Below, one piece after another: positions 39,820 through 48,132 of a stretch of 64,000 bases of DNA. The stretch covers positions 434,001-498,000 of the forward strand of contig WGMH01000003.1 of the NCBI GenBank assembly GCA_016125165.1, in the 5' to 3' direction. This DNA comes from Alphaproteobacteria bacterium. GTDB taxonomy: Bacteria; Pseudomonadota; Alphaproteobacteria; Micropepsales; Micropepsaceae. The position numbers and the translations under genes were made by a program. Numbering within the stretch: position 1 is the stretch's first letter; each line of letters opens with the position of its first letter. The notes below the pieces were generated by a model. The model ran no database searches and was not told the DNA's origin. It saw only the letters and a program-made list of their open reading frames with translations.

Positions 39820-40686
39820 ATGCTGACACTCCGCGGAAAGCCACGCGATCTCGGTGACGGGTTTCGCGTGGCGCGGCTCCTTCCGCAAATCGAGCAGCGT
39901 GCCGTCGGCCCCTTCGTGTTCTTCGACTATTTCGGCCCGGTGGAGTTTGCGCCGGGCAAAGGCATCGACGTGCGGCCGCATCCGCATATCGGGCTGGCGA
40001 CGGTGACCTATCTGTTCGAAGGCGCGCAGGTGCATCGCGACAGCTTAGGCTCGGTGCAGGCGATCGAGCCGGGCGATGTGAACTGGATGACGGCGGGGCG
40101 CGGCATCGTGCATTCGGAGCGCACGGGGCCGGAGATGCGGGCTGCAGGACACCGCATGCACGGCATTCAGAGTTGGGTCGGCTTGCCCACGAAAGATCAG
40201 GAAGTGGAGCCGAGCTTTCAGCATGTTGGCAAAGCCGACCTGCCGGTGAAGCGCGAAGGCGGCGTGACCTTGCGCATGGTGACGGGCGAAGCGTTCGGGC
40301 TGATCTCGCCGGTGAAAGTGTTCTCGCCCATCTTCTATGCCGATGCGCAGTTTGAGCCGGGCGCATCCCTCAAGATGTGCGACAAGCACGAAGAGCGCGC
40401 GGTGTTCATGGTGGCGGGCACCATCGAGATCGATGGCGAAGACTATGCGCCTGGCGACATGGCCATACTTGGCCCCGGTGAAGACATAACGATAATCAGC
40501 AAAGATGGCGGACGTGCGATGCTTCTGGGCGGTGCGCCCCTCGATGGCGAACGGCATCTCTACTGGAATTTCGTGTCGAGTTCGAAGGAGCGCATCGAAC
40601 AGGCAAAGGCCGACTGGAAGGCGATGCGTTTCAATCTGATCCCCGACGACCATGACGAATTCATTCCGCTGCCGGATGCGAAATGA
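39820..40686 (+). CDS. Pirin family protein
   Basis: A 288-residue bicupin. The N-terminal cupin shows the metal-binding RPHPHIGLATVTYLFEG motif and the following HRDSLG and MTAGRGIVHSER segments; some pirins have quercetin dioxygenase activity, others act as iron-dependent regulators. The second cupin covers about residues 175-280. AAGGAG precedes the ATG at five bases. Overlaps the next gene by four bases (ATGA). Confidence 0.93.
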   Translation: MLTLRGKPRDLGDGFRVARLLPQIEQRAVGPFVFFDYFGPVEFAPGKGIDVRPHPHIGLATVTYLFEGAQVHRDSLGSVQAIEPGDVNWMTAGRGIVHSERTGPEMRAAGHRMHGIQSWVGLPTKDQEVEPSFQHVGKADLPVKREGGVTLRMVTGEAFGLISPVKVFSPIFYADAQFEPGASLKMCDKHEERAVFMVAGTIEIDGEDYAPGDMAILGPGEDITIISKDGGRAMLLGGAPLDGERHLYWNFVSSSKERIEQAKADWKAMRFNLIPDDHDEFIPLPDAK

Positions 40687-41291
40687 CGGAAGGCGAATTC
40701 GTCAAGGCCGCACTTTTCAATTCCAACAATCGCATTCTTCTTGAGCGCCTTGCCGCGCTGAACCTGCCCGATGCGTGGCTGGTTTCCGGATCGCTGTTTC
40801 AGACAATCTGGAATCTGAAAACGGGACGCGCACCGCATCAGGGCATCAAGGACTACGACGTTTTCATCTTCGATTCCGATACGTCATGGGAAGCGGAAGA
40901 TGCCACCATCAAGCGGTTGCACGCGGTCACCGCTGATATGGGCATCGACATCGAGTTGCGCAATCAGGCCCGCGTGCATCTTTGGTACGAAGAAAAATTC
41001 GGATCGCCCTACCCGCCGCTGACCCGCGCGACGGACGGGATTGACCGCTTCCTGATGCCGTGTGCGCAGGTTGGCATCCGCGCAAACGGCAATCGCTTCG
41101 ATGTCTATGCGCCGAAAGGCTTCGGCGATCTCGACGCGATGATCGTGCGGCCCAACGATACAATCGCAAATTTTCAGGCTGCGCATTACGCCGAAAAGGC
41201 CGAACGCTGGAAGGCGCTGTGGCCGGAGCTGACGGTGTTACCCGCTACTCCCCAAAGCCCTCGCCCGGCTCCTGCGGCTTCATGCGGATAA
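40683..41291 (+). CDS. Nucleotidyltransferase family protein (DUF925/COG3575)
   Basis: A 202-residue protein with the DYDVFIFD motif typical of this nucleotidyltransferase-fold family, preceded by SGSLFQTIWN (GS motif). Substrate unknown. It is coupled to pirin through ATGA and its 3' end overlaps the convergent DUF1330 gene by 47 bases. Confidence 0.87.
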   Translation: MTEGEFVKAALFNSNNRILLERLAALNLPDAWLVSGSLFQTIWNLKTGRAPHQGIKDYDVFIFDSDTSWEAEDATIKRLHAVTADMGIDIELRNQARVHLWYEEKFGSPYPPLTRATDGIDRFLMPCAQVGIRANGNRFDVYAPKGFGDLDAMIVRPNDTIANFQAAHYAEKAERWKALWPELTVLPATPQSPRPAPAASCG

Positions 41292-41679
41292 GTCGGGAAT
41301 CCAGCACCGCGGCCTGACGGTGCTTGACGTGTTCGCGGTAGCCGGGATCGGTGACCATTTCGAGGAATGCGCCCGCGCTCGGATAGTAGGCGATGAACGC
41401 GAGATCCCATGCTTCGTCGGACGGGCCGGTGAGCACGACTTCCGGCTTTCCCACCCACACCTGCTTGCCACCGACACGCTTGAACACTTCGGCAGAGGTG
41501 CGTCCGTAGGCGCGATAAGCGTCGAGCCCCGACAAATCCTTGCCGTGATCGGGATGGCCTTCGGGATATTGCGCCTTCTCGTTCAGGCGAATGAGATTGA
41601 GCATGTGAATGGGTTCATCACGCGGCAGCGATTTGAAGGCATTGAACTGCTCGCGCAGCGGATCGATGGAACCGGTCAT
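41245..41679 (-). CDS. DUF1330 domain-containing protein
   Basis: A 144-residue protein with an alpha-beta barrel-like DUF1330/dimeric barrel pattern: PIHMLNLIRLNEKA, YRAYGRTSAEVFKRVGGK and the later FLEMVTDPGYREHVKHR. Function unknown. It overlaps the nucleotidyltransferase gene tail-to-tail by 47 bases and lies 18 bases after the HNH gene on the same strand. Confidence 0.88.
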   Translation of the reverse strand: MTGSIDPLREQFNAFKSLPRDEPIHMLNLIRLNEKAQYPEGHPDHGKDLSGLDAYRAYGRTSAEVFKRVGGKQVWVGKPEVVLTGPSDEAWDLAFIAYYPSAGAFLEMVTDPGYREHVKHRQAAVLDSRLIRMKPQEPGEGFGE

Positions 41680-41697
41680 TGCTCTTCCCTCTCGTGT

Positions 41698-42669
41698 TCA
41701 ATTCTTGCGATTTGCTTTCGCCGCGCCAACCAGAATTCGCAGTCGCTCTAAGTCGGATGGATCCTCAAGGCGATGAATCATGCGGTGACAATTGCTGCAC
41801 AACACCGCAAAATCCTTCTCAGGATCAAGAGCGACCGTTACCCCCTCTTCCAGAGAGCTCACAGGCTGTAAATGGTGTGCCTCAATGTAGCCTTCGCCAA
41901 GCTCACCGTAACACCCTTCAAATTCAAACTCACAAACCTCGCATTTTGTGCCTCGAATTAGCTTCACATACGCCGAGTTGTTTCTGTTTCTCTCAATACG
42001 CTTGTGAAATCGATAACGGCGAGTTTCTTGAAGCGAAAGTGGCGCAGTCTCACCATCCTCATCAACTCTAGTAGAAGCCTCTGGCGAGGAATCTAGCCCC
42101 CCTCTAAAGAGTAACGCACGATAGGCCGCAATTGCGTTGTCCAAATCAGAAATCAGTTGCTCCTCGGAGGGTGGGCTAAATGCGCTGTAGCGGTACCCCA
42201 AAGCGTGACCAGCCTCGTAATCACGAGGGAGCGAATGCGCCGAGCCAAGATCAATTGACCTTACCGGCAGCCGATCACAATACTCGGGCAGCCGAGCTCG
42301 GATGAGAGCCGCCCGCTCATTTAGAACGTCACGTGCGCTTGATCCAAATTCGCGGCGAACTCCAGTGGTGCCTTGATTGAGTGAAAGGTAGAGGTCCCCG
42401 GTCACGGCATAGAGGTAGACCAAGTAACACCCTTCTCGCGCAGTTGTAGTTTCGAGCGGATCAAATAGTGCGAGCCACGGAACCTCTGCAAAATTGCCTG
42501 TGCCTGCGCTTCCTTTGCAGATTAAGCCAGAACCACGGACGACCGCGGTATTTTCAAGAGCTTGCCTAGCATCATTTCGAATAAAATCTGCCAGCGGATG
42601 TCCAGCAAACGTTTCGACTGTTGCTTGCTGGTATTCGATACCTATTTTGAGAAGAGCGGGCGCAAGCAA
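41698..42669 (-). CDS. MrcB-like N-terminal domain fused to an HNH endonuclease
   Basis: A 323-residue protein. Residues about 1-180 match the MrcB_N (DUF3578) domain found at the N-terminus of McrB-like type IV restriction proteins: GTGNFAEVPWLALFDP (57-72), YLVYLYAV (82-89) and YLSLNQGTT (94-102). Residues about 240-305 are an HNH nuclease with a Cys zinc cage (Cys243/Cys246, Cys291/Cys294) and AHHLQP (His265-His266). Such fusions are thought to be modification-dependent or otherwise restrictive defence nucleases. The likely start is TTG at 42669 with GGAGG eight bases upstream; the open frame runs on into gshA in shadow reading only. AT-richer than neighbours. Confidence 0.82.
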   Translation of the reverse strand: MLAPALLKIGIEYQQATVETFAGHPLADFIRNDARQALENTAVVRGSGLICKGSAGTGNFAEVPWLALFDPLETTTAREGCYLVYLYAVTGDLYLSLNQGTTGVRREFGSSARDVLNERAALIRARLPEYCDRLPVRSIDLGSAHSLPRDYEAGHALGYRYSAFSPPSEEQLISDLDNAIAAYRALLFRGGLDSSPEASTRVDEDGETAPLSLQETRRYRFHKRIERNRNNSAYVKLIRGTKCEVCEFEFEGCYGELGEGYIEAHHLQPVSSLEEGVTVALDPEKDFAVLCSNCHRMIHRLEDPSDLERLRILVGAAKANRKN

Positions 42670-42688
42670 TCCGAGTCCCTCCAAAAGC

Positions 42689-44053
42689 TCACAGAAAATT
42701 ATATTCCTTGAAGAGCGGCGTGAGGTCGCCCTTCCATTCGTTGCGATATTTCGCGAGCAATTCCTCGGAGCGGGTATAGCCGCGATCCACCAGTTCGCGC
42801 AGCGGATTAAGGAAGCCTTCCTCCGTTGAACCGATGGAATCTTCCGACGCGCGGCGGCGAAGGCCGCGCTGCGAAATATCGAGCATGGTTTTGGCGAGCG
42901 CGCCGACATTTGTGGTGCGGAACGGCGTTTTGAAGCCGAGGCGCGGAACACTGTCGCGCATCTGCTGACGCTCCTCATCCGTCCAGTCCTTCACGACCTC
43001 CCACGCTTCATCGAGGGCCTGATCGTCATACAGCAAACCGACCCAAAGCGCGGGCAACCCGCAAATGCGCCGCCACGAGCCGGCATCGGCGCCGCGCATT
43101 TCCAGAAACTTCTTCATGCGCACTTCGGGAAAGATGGTGGTGAGATGATCGGCCCAATCGGCCATGGTCGGCACCACGCCCTTCAGTTCGGGGATGTTGC
43201 CGTCCAGAAAATCGCGGAAGCATTTTCCGGCGACGTCTATGTATTGCCCATCGCGATAGACGAAATACATCGGCACGGAGAGGGCATAATCGACATAGCG
43301 CTCGAACCCCATGCCATCCTCGAACACCCAGGGCAGCATACCGGCGCGGGCATTGTCGACATCCGTCCACACATGGCTGCGATAAGAGAGAAAACCGTTG
43401 GGGCGGCCTTCGCGGAACGGCGAATTGGCGAACAAAGCCGTTGCCACCGGCTGCCATGCGAGCGAGGCACGGAATTTCTTGACCATGTCGGCTTCGGAGG
43501 AGAAGTCGAGGTTCACCTGCACGGTGCAGGTGCGGAACATCATCTCCAGCCCATAGCCGCCGACCTTTGGCATATAGCGCCGCATGATGTTGTAGCGGCC
43601 CTTCGGCATCATCGGAACCTCATCGAGGCCCCATGACGGCGCATAGCCAAGACCTATGACACCGACGCCGATCTCGGCGGCGACCTGGCGTACCTGTTCC
43701 TGATGCGTGTTCACCTCTGAACAGGTTTCGTGCACCGACATAAGCGGCGCACCGGAAAGCTCGAACTGCCCGCCCGGTTCAAGACTGATGGAGGCACCGT
43801 TCTGGGTGAGGCCGATGATGCTGTCGCCTTCCATCACGGGTTCCCACCCGAAGCGGCGCATGCCTTCGAGCAGCGCGCGGATACCGCCTTCGCCCGCGTA
43901 GGGAACGGGCTTCATCGTCTTCAGGCCGTAGATGAATTTCTCGTGCTCGGTGCCGATGCGCCAATCGGATTTCGGCTTACTGCCAGAAGCGAGATAGGCC
44001 ACCAGCGAGTCCCGCGACTCGATCGGCCCCCCGGCGGATTGCGGGATGGACAT
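42689..44053 (-). CDS. gshA: Glutamate-cysteine ligase (plant-type GshA)
   Basis: A 454-residue protein of the plant/alphaproteobacterial type GCL, first step of glutathione synthesis. Visible are KPKSDWRIGTEHEKFIY near the N-terminus, the GGQFELSGAPL segment, and FRTCTVQVNLDFSSEADM. The ATG at 44053 is preceded by GGAGG nine bases upstream. The MrcB_N-HNH gene follows the stop by 19 bases on the same strand. The GFA protein at 50.5 kb uses glutathione. Confidence 0.95.
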   Translation of the reverse strand: MSIPQSAGGPIESRDSLVAYLASGSKPKSDWRIGTEHEKFIYGLKTMKPVPYAGEGGIRALLEGMRRFGWEPVMEGDSIIGLTQNGASISLEPGGQFELSGAPLMSVHETCSEVNTHQEQVRQVAAEIGVGVIGLGYAPSWGLDEVPMMPKGRYNIMRRYMPKVGGYGLEMMFRTCTVQVNLDFSSEADMVKKFRASLAWQPVATALFANSPFREGRPNGFLSYRSHVWTDVDNARAGMLPWVFEDGMGFERYVDYALSVPMYFVYRDGQYIDVAGKCFRDFLDGNIPELKGVVPTMADWADHLTTIFPEVRMKKFLEMRGADAGSWRRICGLPALWVGLLYDDQALDEAWEVVKDWTDEERQQMRDSVPRLGFKTPFRTTNVGALAKTMLDISQRGLRRRASEDSIGSTEEGFLNPLRELVDRGYTRSEELLAKYRNEWKGDLTPLFKEYNFL

Positions 44054-44358
44054 GGATGAACGCCTCCTCCGTTTGGCCCGTTGGCCAATGTCCCGCCGGC
44101 TTTGTGTGAATTCTGAACCAGCCGTTCAGGTCTTAGGTATGTAGCTGTGCCCCGGCCCTTCAACAAGGTGATGACAGGGATGCCGGTATTTCACAGCTCG
44201 CAGTCGTTTTTCAGAATTTGCCGATTTGGGGAGGGGGGAGGGTCCACCCTCGCCCGCCCCGAAAGAAAGACGCACTGAACATATATGTTCTTGAAACGTT
44301 CCAGACAAGGCCCGGACGCAGCCGCCAGAAGGAGGCCGCGCCCGATGCCCGAAACTCT
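44054..44358. other. Non-coding gap upstream of gshA
   Basis: No gene is seen in 305 bases. A G-rich/C-rich hairpin, GAGGGT-CC-ACCCTC at 44238-44251, sits within a GGGG...CCCC context (44231-44260). It has no T-tract. The remainder shows the expected gshA promoter space with no clear element. Confidence 0.45.
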
Positions 44359-44658
44359 TTAGGCGCGATTGCCCGAGAACGGGAAGGAGCCGAACGAGCC
44401 CGCTTTCACGTTGCCGGAAATCTTGTCGCCATCGACGGCACCGGCGAATTCCAGTGTCATCGGGAAAGGTGTCGTCACCGAGATCGACCAGGAGACGTTG
44501 TTGCCGTCGACCTTGCCGTTCTGGATTTCAACGGACTGACCGTTCGCACCCGAGCCCTTGCCCGTCAGCGTCGCGCCGTCGGCCTTGAGTTCGAGCGTGG
44601 ATTTCTGGGGGCCCATCGGGGAATTCACGGTGATTTCCCACTTGCCATCAATTGCCAT
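44359..44658 (-). CDS. Small lipocalin-like beta protein of unknown function
   Basis: A 99-residue protein starting MAIDGKWEITV with alternating strands (PMGPQKSTLELKADGATLTGKGSG, later TPFPMTLEFAGAVDGDKISG). This pattern is seen in small alphaproteobacterial hypothetical proteins that may form a beta-barrel. No signal peptide. GGGAGG lies about nine bases upstream of the ATG at 44658. Function unknown. Confidence 0.7.
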   Translation of the reverse strand: MAIDGKWEITVNSPMGPQKSTLELKADGATLTGKGSGANGQSVEIQNGKVDGNNVSWSISVTTPFPMTLEFAGAVDGDKISGNVKAGSFGSFPFSGNRA

Positions 44659-44734
44659 TCGATAATTCCTCCCTTGAAGGTGCGGCATCTAAATCGGGAT
44701 TGGTTACCCGCGCAAGACTTTCGTGACGGAAGCG

Positions 44735-45490
44735 TCAGGCACTCCAGTCGCCTGTCAGCGCCTGCCACACCGCCAGCGATGCCAGCGCCGCCGTATCAGC
44801 TCTTAAAATGCGCCCGCCGAGTGTCACGGGCATGACGGACGGCAGCGCGCGGATCATGTCGCGTTCCGCTGGGTCAAAGCCGCCTTCAGGTCCGGTGAGA
44901 ATGGCCCATGCGCCGCCGCGCGCGCCGTGCAACGCATCCGCGATGGGGCGCGCGTCTCCGGCCTCATCACAGAACAGAATGCGCCTGCCCGACGGCCAAT
45001 CGCGCAACAGTTTCGGAAGGTCACGCGGCTCCCGGATTTCGGGAACGGTGAGACGGCCCGACTGCTCCGCCGCTTCGATGGCATTCGCCTGCATGCGATC
45101 AAGATTGACGCGGGTAACGATGGTGCGGCGGGTGAACACCGGCTGCAGCACGGAAACGCCAAGTTCAGTTGCCTTCTGCACCACATAGTCGGCCGGCGTT
45201 TTCTTGATCGGCGCGAACAGTAGCCAAAGATCGGGTACGCTGGATTGCGGTTCGCTCTGCGCCTCGCAGACCAGCGCACAGGATTTCTTTATGAGATCGG
45301 CGATGCGGGCGCGCCATTCGCCGTCGCGGCCATTGAACAGGCTGACGGCATCGCCCGCTTTCGCGCGCATTACGTGGAGCAGATAATGCGCCTGCCCTGC
45401 ATCGGGCACGACGCGCATGCCAGCCCCAAGCGGCGCCTCGACATAAAGGCGCACCTTGCCGCCGGGTTCGGTGAGGTGTTCATCTATCAT
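44735..45490 (-). CDS. rsmE: 16S rRNA (uracil1498-N3)-methyltransferase
   Basis: A 251-residue SPOUT methyltransferase that modifies U1498 in 16S rRNA. Motifs include HYLLHVMRAKAGD near the N-terminus and the SPOUT knot segments KATELGVSVLQPVFTRRTIV and LTGPEGGFDPAERD, with LGGRILRADTAAL at the C-terminus. The ATG at 45490 is preceded by a GTG at 45493. It is divergent from ubiA with 18 bases between the starts. Confidence 0.94.
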   Translation of the reverse strand: MIDEHLTEPGGKVRLYVEAPLGAGMRVVPDAGQAHYLLHVMRAKAGDAVSLFNGRDGEWRARIADLIKKSCALVCEAQSEPQSSVPDLWLLFAPIKKTPADYVVQKATELGVSVLQPVFTRRTIVTRVNLDRMQANAIEAAEQSGRLTVPEIREPRDLPKLLRDWPSGRRILFCDEAGDARPIADALHGARGGAWAILTGPEGGFDPAERDMIRALPSVMPVTLGGRILRADTAALASLAVWQALTGDWSA

Positions 45491-45508
45491 CACTGGCAGA
45501 GTGAGAAG

Positions 45509-46465
45509 ATGACCGATTCATCGCAAGCCCCCGCCGACGCCATTCCGCAAAGCTGGGTGGATCACACTCCTGGTGGGACGCAGCCCTATTTGCGCCTGAT
45601 GCGGCTGGACCGGCCGATCGGCACATGGCTCTTGTTCTGGCCCTGTGTGTTCGGATTGGCGCTGGGCGCGGCGGCAGGCGGGCGCAGTTTCGGTATGGAG
45701 CCAAAAGATTGGTGGCTGCTCGTTCTGTTCGCCGTGGGCTCGGTGGTGATGCGCGGCGCGGGCTGCACCTATAACGACATCGTGGATCGCGACATCGATG
45801 CCAAGGTGGCGCGCACACGCGGGCGGCCCATTCCATCGGGCGCGGTGAGCGTGAAGAAGGCGTGGGCGTTTCTGGCCGCGCAATGCCTGATCGGGCTTTT
45901 TATTCTTCTTCAGCTCAATCCCTTCTCGATTGTGCTCGGCGCTTCCTCGCTCATCCTGATCGCGATCTATCCCTTCATGAAGCGCGTGACATGGTGGCCG
46001 CAGGCCTGGCTCGGCCTGACCTTCAACTGGGGTGCGCTTCTGGGATATGCGGCGATGACCGGAACGCTCGATGCCGAATCCTGCCTGCTCTATGCGGCGT
46101 GCTTCTTCTGGACGCTGGGTTACGACACGATCTATGCGCTGCAAGATGTGGAAGACGATGCGCTGATCGGCGTGCGTTCCACGGCGCGGCTGTTCGGCGA
46201 ACGCGCGCCGCTGGCGATCGGAATCTTCTATGCTATCACCTTCATTCTCTTGAGCCTGACCGTGATCGACCGGTTCAACATCCACGGAATCACGCCCCTG
46301 CCCGTCGTGCTGCTGATGCCGGTGCTGCTGCATCTGATGTGGCAGACCGTGCGGGTGGATGTGACCAATCCGGCAGCCTGCCTGCGCCTGTTCCGCGCGA
46401 ACCGGGATACGGGATTGCTGATTGCCGCGGCATTTGTAGCTGCCGGCTACGTCAGCCTGCCCTGA
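45509..46465 (+). CDS. ubiA: 4-hydroxybenzoate polyprenyltransferase
   Basis: A 318-residue intramembrane prenyltransferase with eight to nine helices. Both Asp-rich motifs are present: NDIVDRDIDAKVARTRGRP and TLGYDTIYALQDVEDD. It attaches the polyprenyl tail to 4-hydroxybenzoate in ubiquinone synthesis; ubiD lies at 54.7 kb. The frame is open upstream through rsmE but the family N-terminus starts at the ATG at 45509 (GAGAAG close upstream). Confidence 0.95.
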   Translation: MTDSSQAPADAIPQSWVDHTPGGTQPYLRLMRLDRPIGTWLLFWPCVFGLALGAAAGGRSFGMEPKDWWLLVLFAVGSVVMRGAGCTYNDIVDRDIDAKVARTRGRPIPSGAVSVKKAWAFLAAQCLIGLFILLQLNPFSIVLGASSLILIAIYPFMKRVTWWPQAWLGLTFNWGALLGYAAMTGTLDAESCLLYAACFFWTLGYDTIYALQDVEDDALIGVRSTARLFGERAPLAIGIFYAITFILLSLTVIDRFNIHGITPLPVVLLMPVLLHLMWQTVRVDVTNPAACLRLFRANRDTGLLIAAAFVAAGYVSLP

Positions 46466-46508
46466 CAGGGCCTTTCCCCCGCGGATGCGCCTGCGTTACA
46501 ATTTCCCC

Positions 46509-47471
46509 ATGAACGTCCAGCGCTTCGACCCGACCGAGTCTTTTTCGCCCGCAGAAATCGCGAGCGTGCGCGAACGCTCGGACCTGAACGGTTTTCTGTG
46601 CGCGGCGCATGCATGGCTCGGTATCGCGGCGTGCATGATGCTCTATGCGCTTTGGCCCAATCCGCTGACATTCGTGGCGGCGGTGATCCTGATCGGCTCG
46701 CGCCAGCTTGGCCTTGCCATCCTGATGCATGACGCGGCGCATGGCGTTCTGTTGAAGACGCATTGGGCGAACGAATTCGTGGGGCAATGGCTCTGCGGCC
46801 TTCCGGTGTTCTCCGACATGATCGGCTATCGCCACTATCACCTGATCCATCACAGGAAGACGCAGCAGCCGGACGATCCGGACATCGCGCTCTCGGCCAA
46901 GTTTCCGATCACACGCAAAAGCTATCGCCGCAAGTTCATCCGCGACCTGACGGGGCAGACAGGCTTCAAGCAGCGCCGCTCGCAGATTCGCAATGCGCTC
47001 GGCAAGCCGGGCGCGGGTTTCTCGGAGCGCTTTGCCACCTTCCGGAAGCGCATGGGCGCGATGGTGGTGGCGAATATCATCCTGCTCGCCATCCTCACCG
47101 CCTTCGGCAAGCCGCATTACTATCTGATGTTCTGGCTTCTGCCGCTGATCACCTGGCAGCAGGTGGTGACGCGCATCCGCAACATCGCCGAGCACGCGAT
47201 GGTGCCGGACAATGACGATCCGATGCGCAACGCCCGCACCACCTATGCGAAATGGTGGGAGCGCGTGATCTTCGCGCCCTACTGGGTGAACTATCACGTC
47301 GATCATCACCTGATGTTCTATGTGCCCTGCTACAACCTTCCCAAGCTGCATGAATTGCTCCTGCAGAAGGGATTGGGGCCGAAGATGGAAATCCAGCACA
47401 ATTATTTCGACGTGCTGAAGCTCGCCACCTCCAAGCCCGAGCCGCGCGAACCGCTGCCTGCCGCGGCCTGA
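46509..47471 (+). CDS. Fatty acid desaturase family protein
   Basis: A 320-residue membrane di-iron protein with three His boxes: MHDAAH (His74, His78), RHYHLIHH (His109-His115) and VDHHLMFYVP near the C-terminus. It may act on fatty acyl lipids, carotenoids or sphingolipids; the substrate is unknown. The ATG at 46509 is chosen as the family-like start; an ATG at 46485 is equally open and neither has a clear Shine-Dalgarno. One base separates its stop from the methyltransferase GTG, so the two are probably coupled. Confidence 0.88.
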   Translation: MNVQRFDPTESFSPAEIASVRERSDLNGFLCAAHAWLGIAACMMLYALWPNPLTFVAAVILIGSRQLGLAILMHDAAHGVLLKTHWANEFVGQWLCGLPVFSDMIGYRHYHLIHHRKTQQPDDPDIALSAKFPITRKSYRRKFIRDLTGQTGFKQRRSQIRNALGKPGAGFSERFATFRKRMGAMVVANIILLAILTAFGKPHYYLMFWLLPLITWQQVVTRIRNIAEHAMVPDNDDPMRNARTTYAKWWERVIFAPYWVNYHVDHHLMFYVPCYNLPKLHELLLQKGLGPKMEIQHNYFDVLKLATSKPEPREPLPAAA

Positions 47472-47472
47472 C

Positions 47473-48132
47473 GTGCACGATCCCAAAGCCTTCATCCGCG
47501 CCAACACCGCTGCTCTGGCGCCGCCGCTGGTGCCCGACGTGTTGCTGCATCTGGCGACGGAAGTGGTGCCCTTGTGGCGCAAGACCGAGGAAGAACTGGA
47601 AGCCGAAGGCGTGCCCCCGCCCTATTGGGCATTTGCGTGGGCGGGCGGTCAGGCACTGGCGCGGCATGTTTTGGACAATGCGGACATCGTGCGCGGTAAA
47701 CGTGTGCTCGATTTCGGATCGGGATCGGGGCTTGTGGGCATCGCGGCGATGAAGGCAGGCGCAGCGAATGTCGTGAGCGCGGATATCGATGTGTTCGCCT
47801 GCGCGGCAATTGAGATGAACGCAGAGGCGAATGGTGTGGCGATCTCCGCCGACAGCCGCGACATCATCGGCAGCGAATGCGCGTGGGACACGATCCTCGT
47901 AGGCGACATGTGCTACGAGCGGCCGCTGGCCGAACGGCTGCTGCTGTGGCTGAAAGATTGCGTGCGCGGCGGCGCGCTGGTTCTGCTGGGCGATCCGGGG
48001 CGGAGCTATTTCCCGAAAAGCGGCGTCGAGAAGCTCGAAACCTATCGCGTGCAAACAACGCGCGAACTGGAAGATCGCGAAATCCGTGAGACGAGCGTTT
48101 ACCGGCTTCTTGCCGGCGATGGCCCGACATAG
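47473..48132 (+). CDS. Class I SAM methyltransferase, ETF-beta lysine methyltransferase (METTL20)-like
   Basis: A 219-residue protein with motif I LDFGSGSGLVGIAAMKAGA, the PPYWAFAWAGGQALAR block and the GDMCYERPLAERLL post-motif. This matches the bacterial relatives of METTL20, which methylate lysines on the beta subunit of electron-transfer flavoprotein; L11 or small-molecule substrates are not excluded. It starts with a GTG at 47473 right behind the desaturase stop and its 3' end overlaps the convergent HTH-citrate synthase by 34 bases. Confidence 0.8.
   Translation: MHDPKAFIRANTAALAPPLVPDVLLHLATEVVPLWRKTEEELEAEGVPPPYWAFAWAGGQALARHVLDNADIVRGKRVLDFGSGSGLVGIAAMKAGAANVVSADIDVFACAAIEMNAEANGVAISADSRDIIGSECAWDTILVGDMCYERPLAERLLLWLKDCVRGGALVLLGDPGRSYFPKSGVEKLETYRVQTTRELEDREIRETSVYRLLAGDGPT

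Noticed and set aside
42670-42978. N-terminal extension of the MrcB_N-HNH protein into gshA
   Set aside because: The extra 103 residues read as an out-of-frame shadow of gshA; the MrcB_N domain begins at about the TTG at 42669, which has a good GGAGG upstream.
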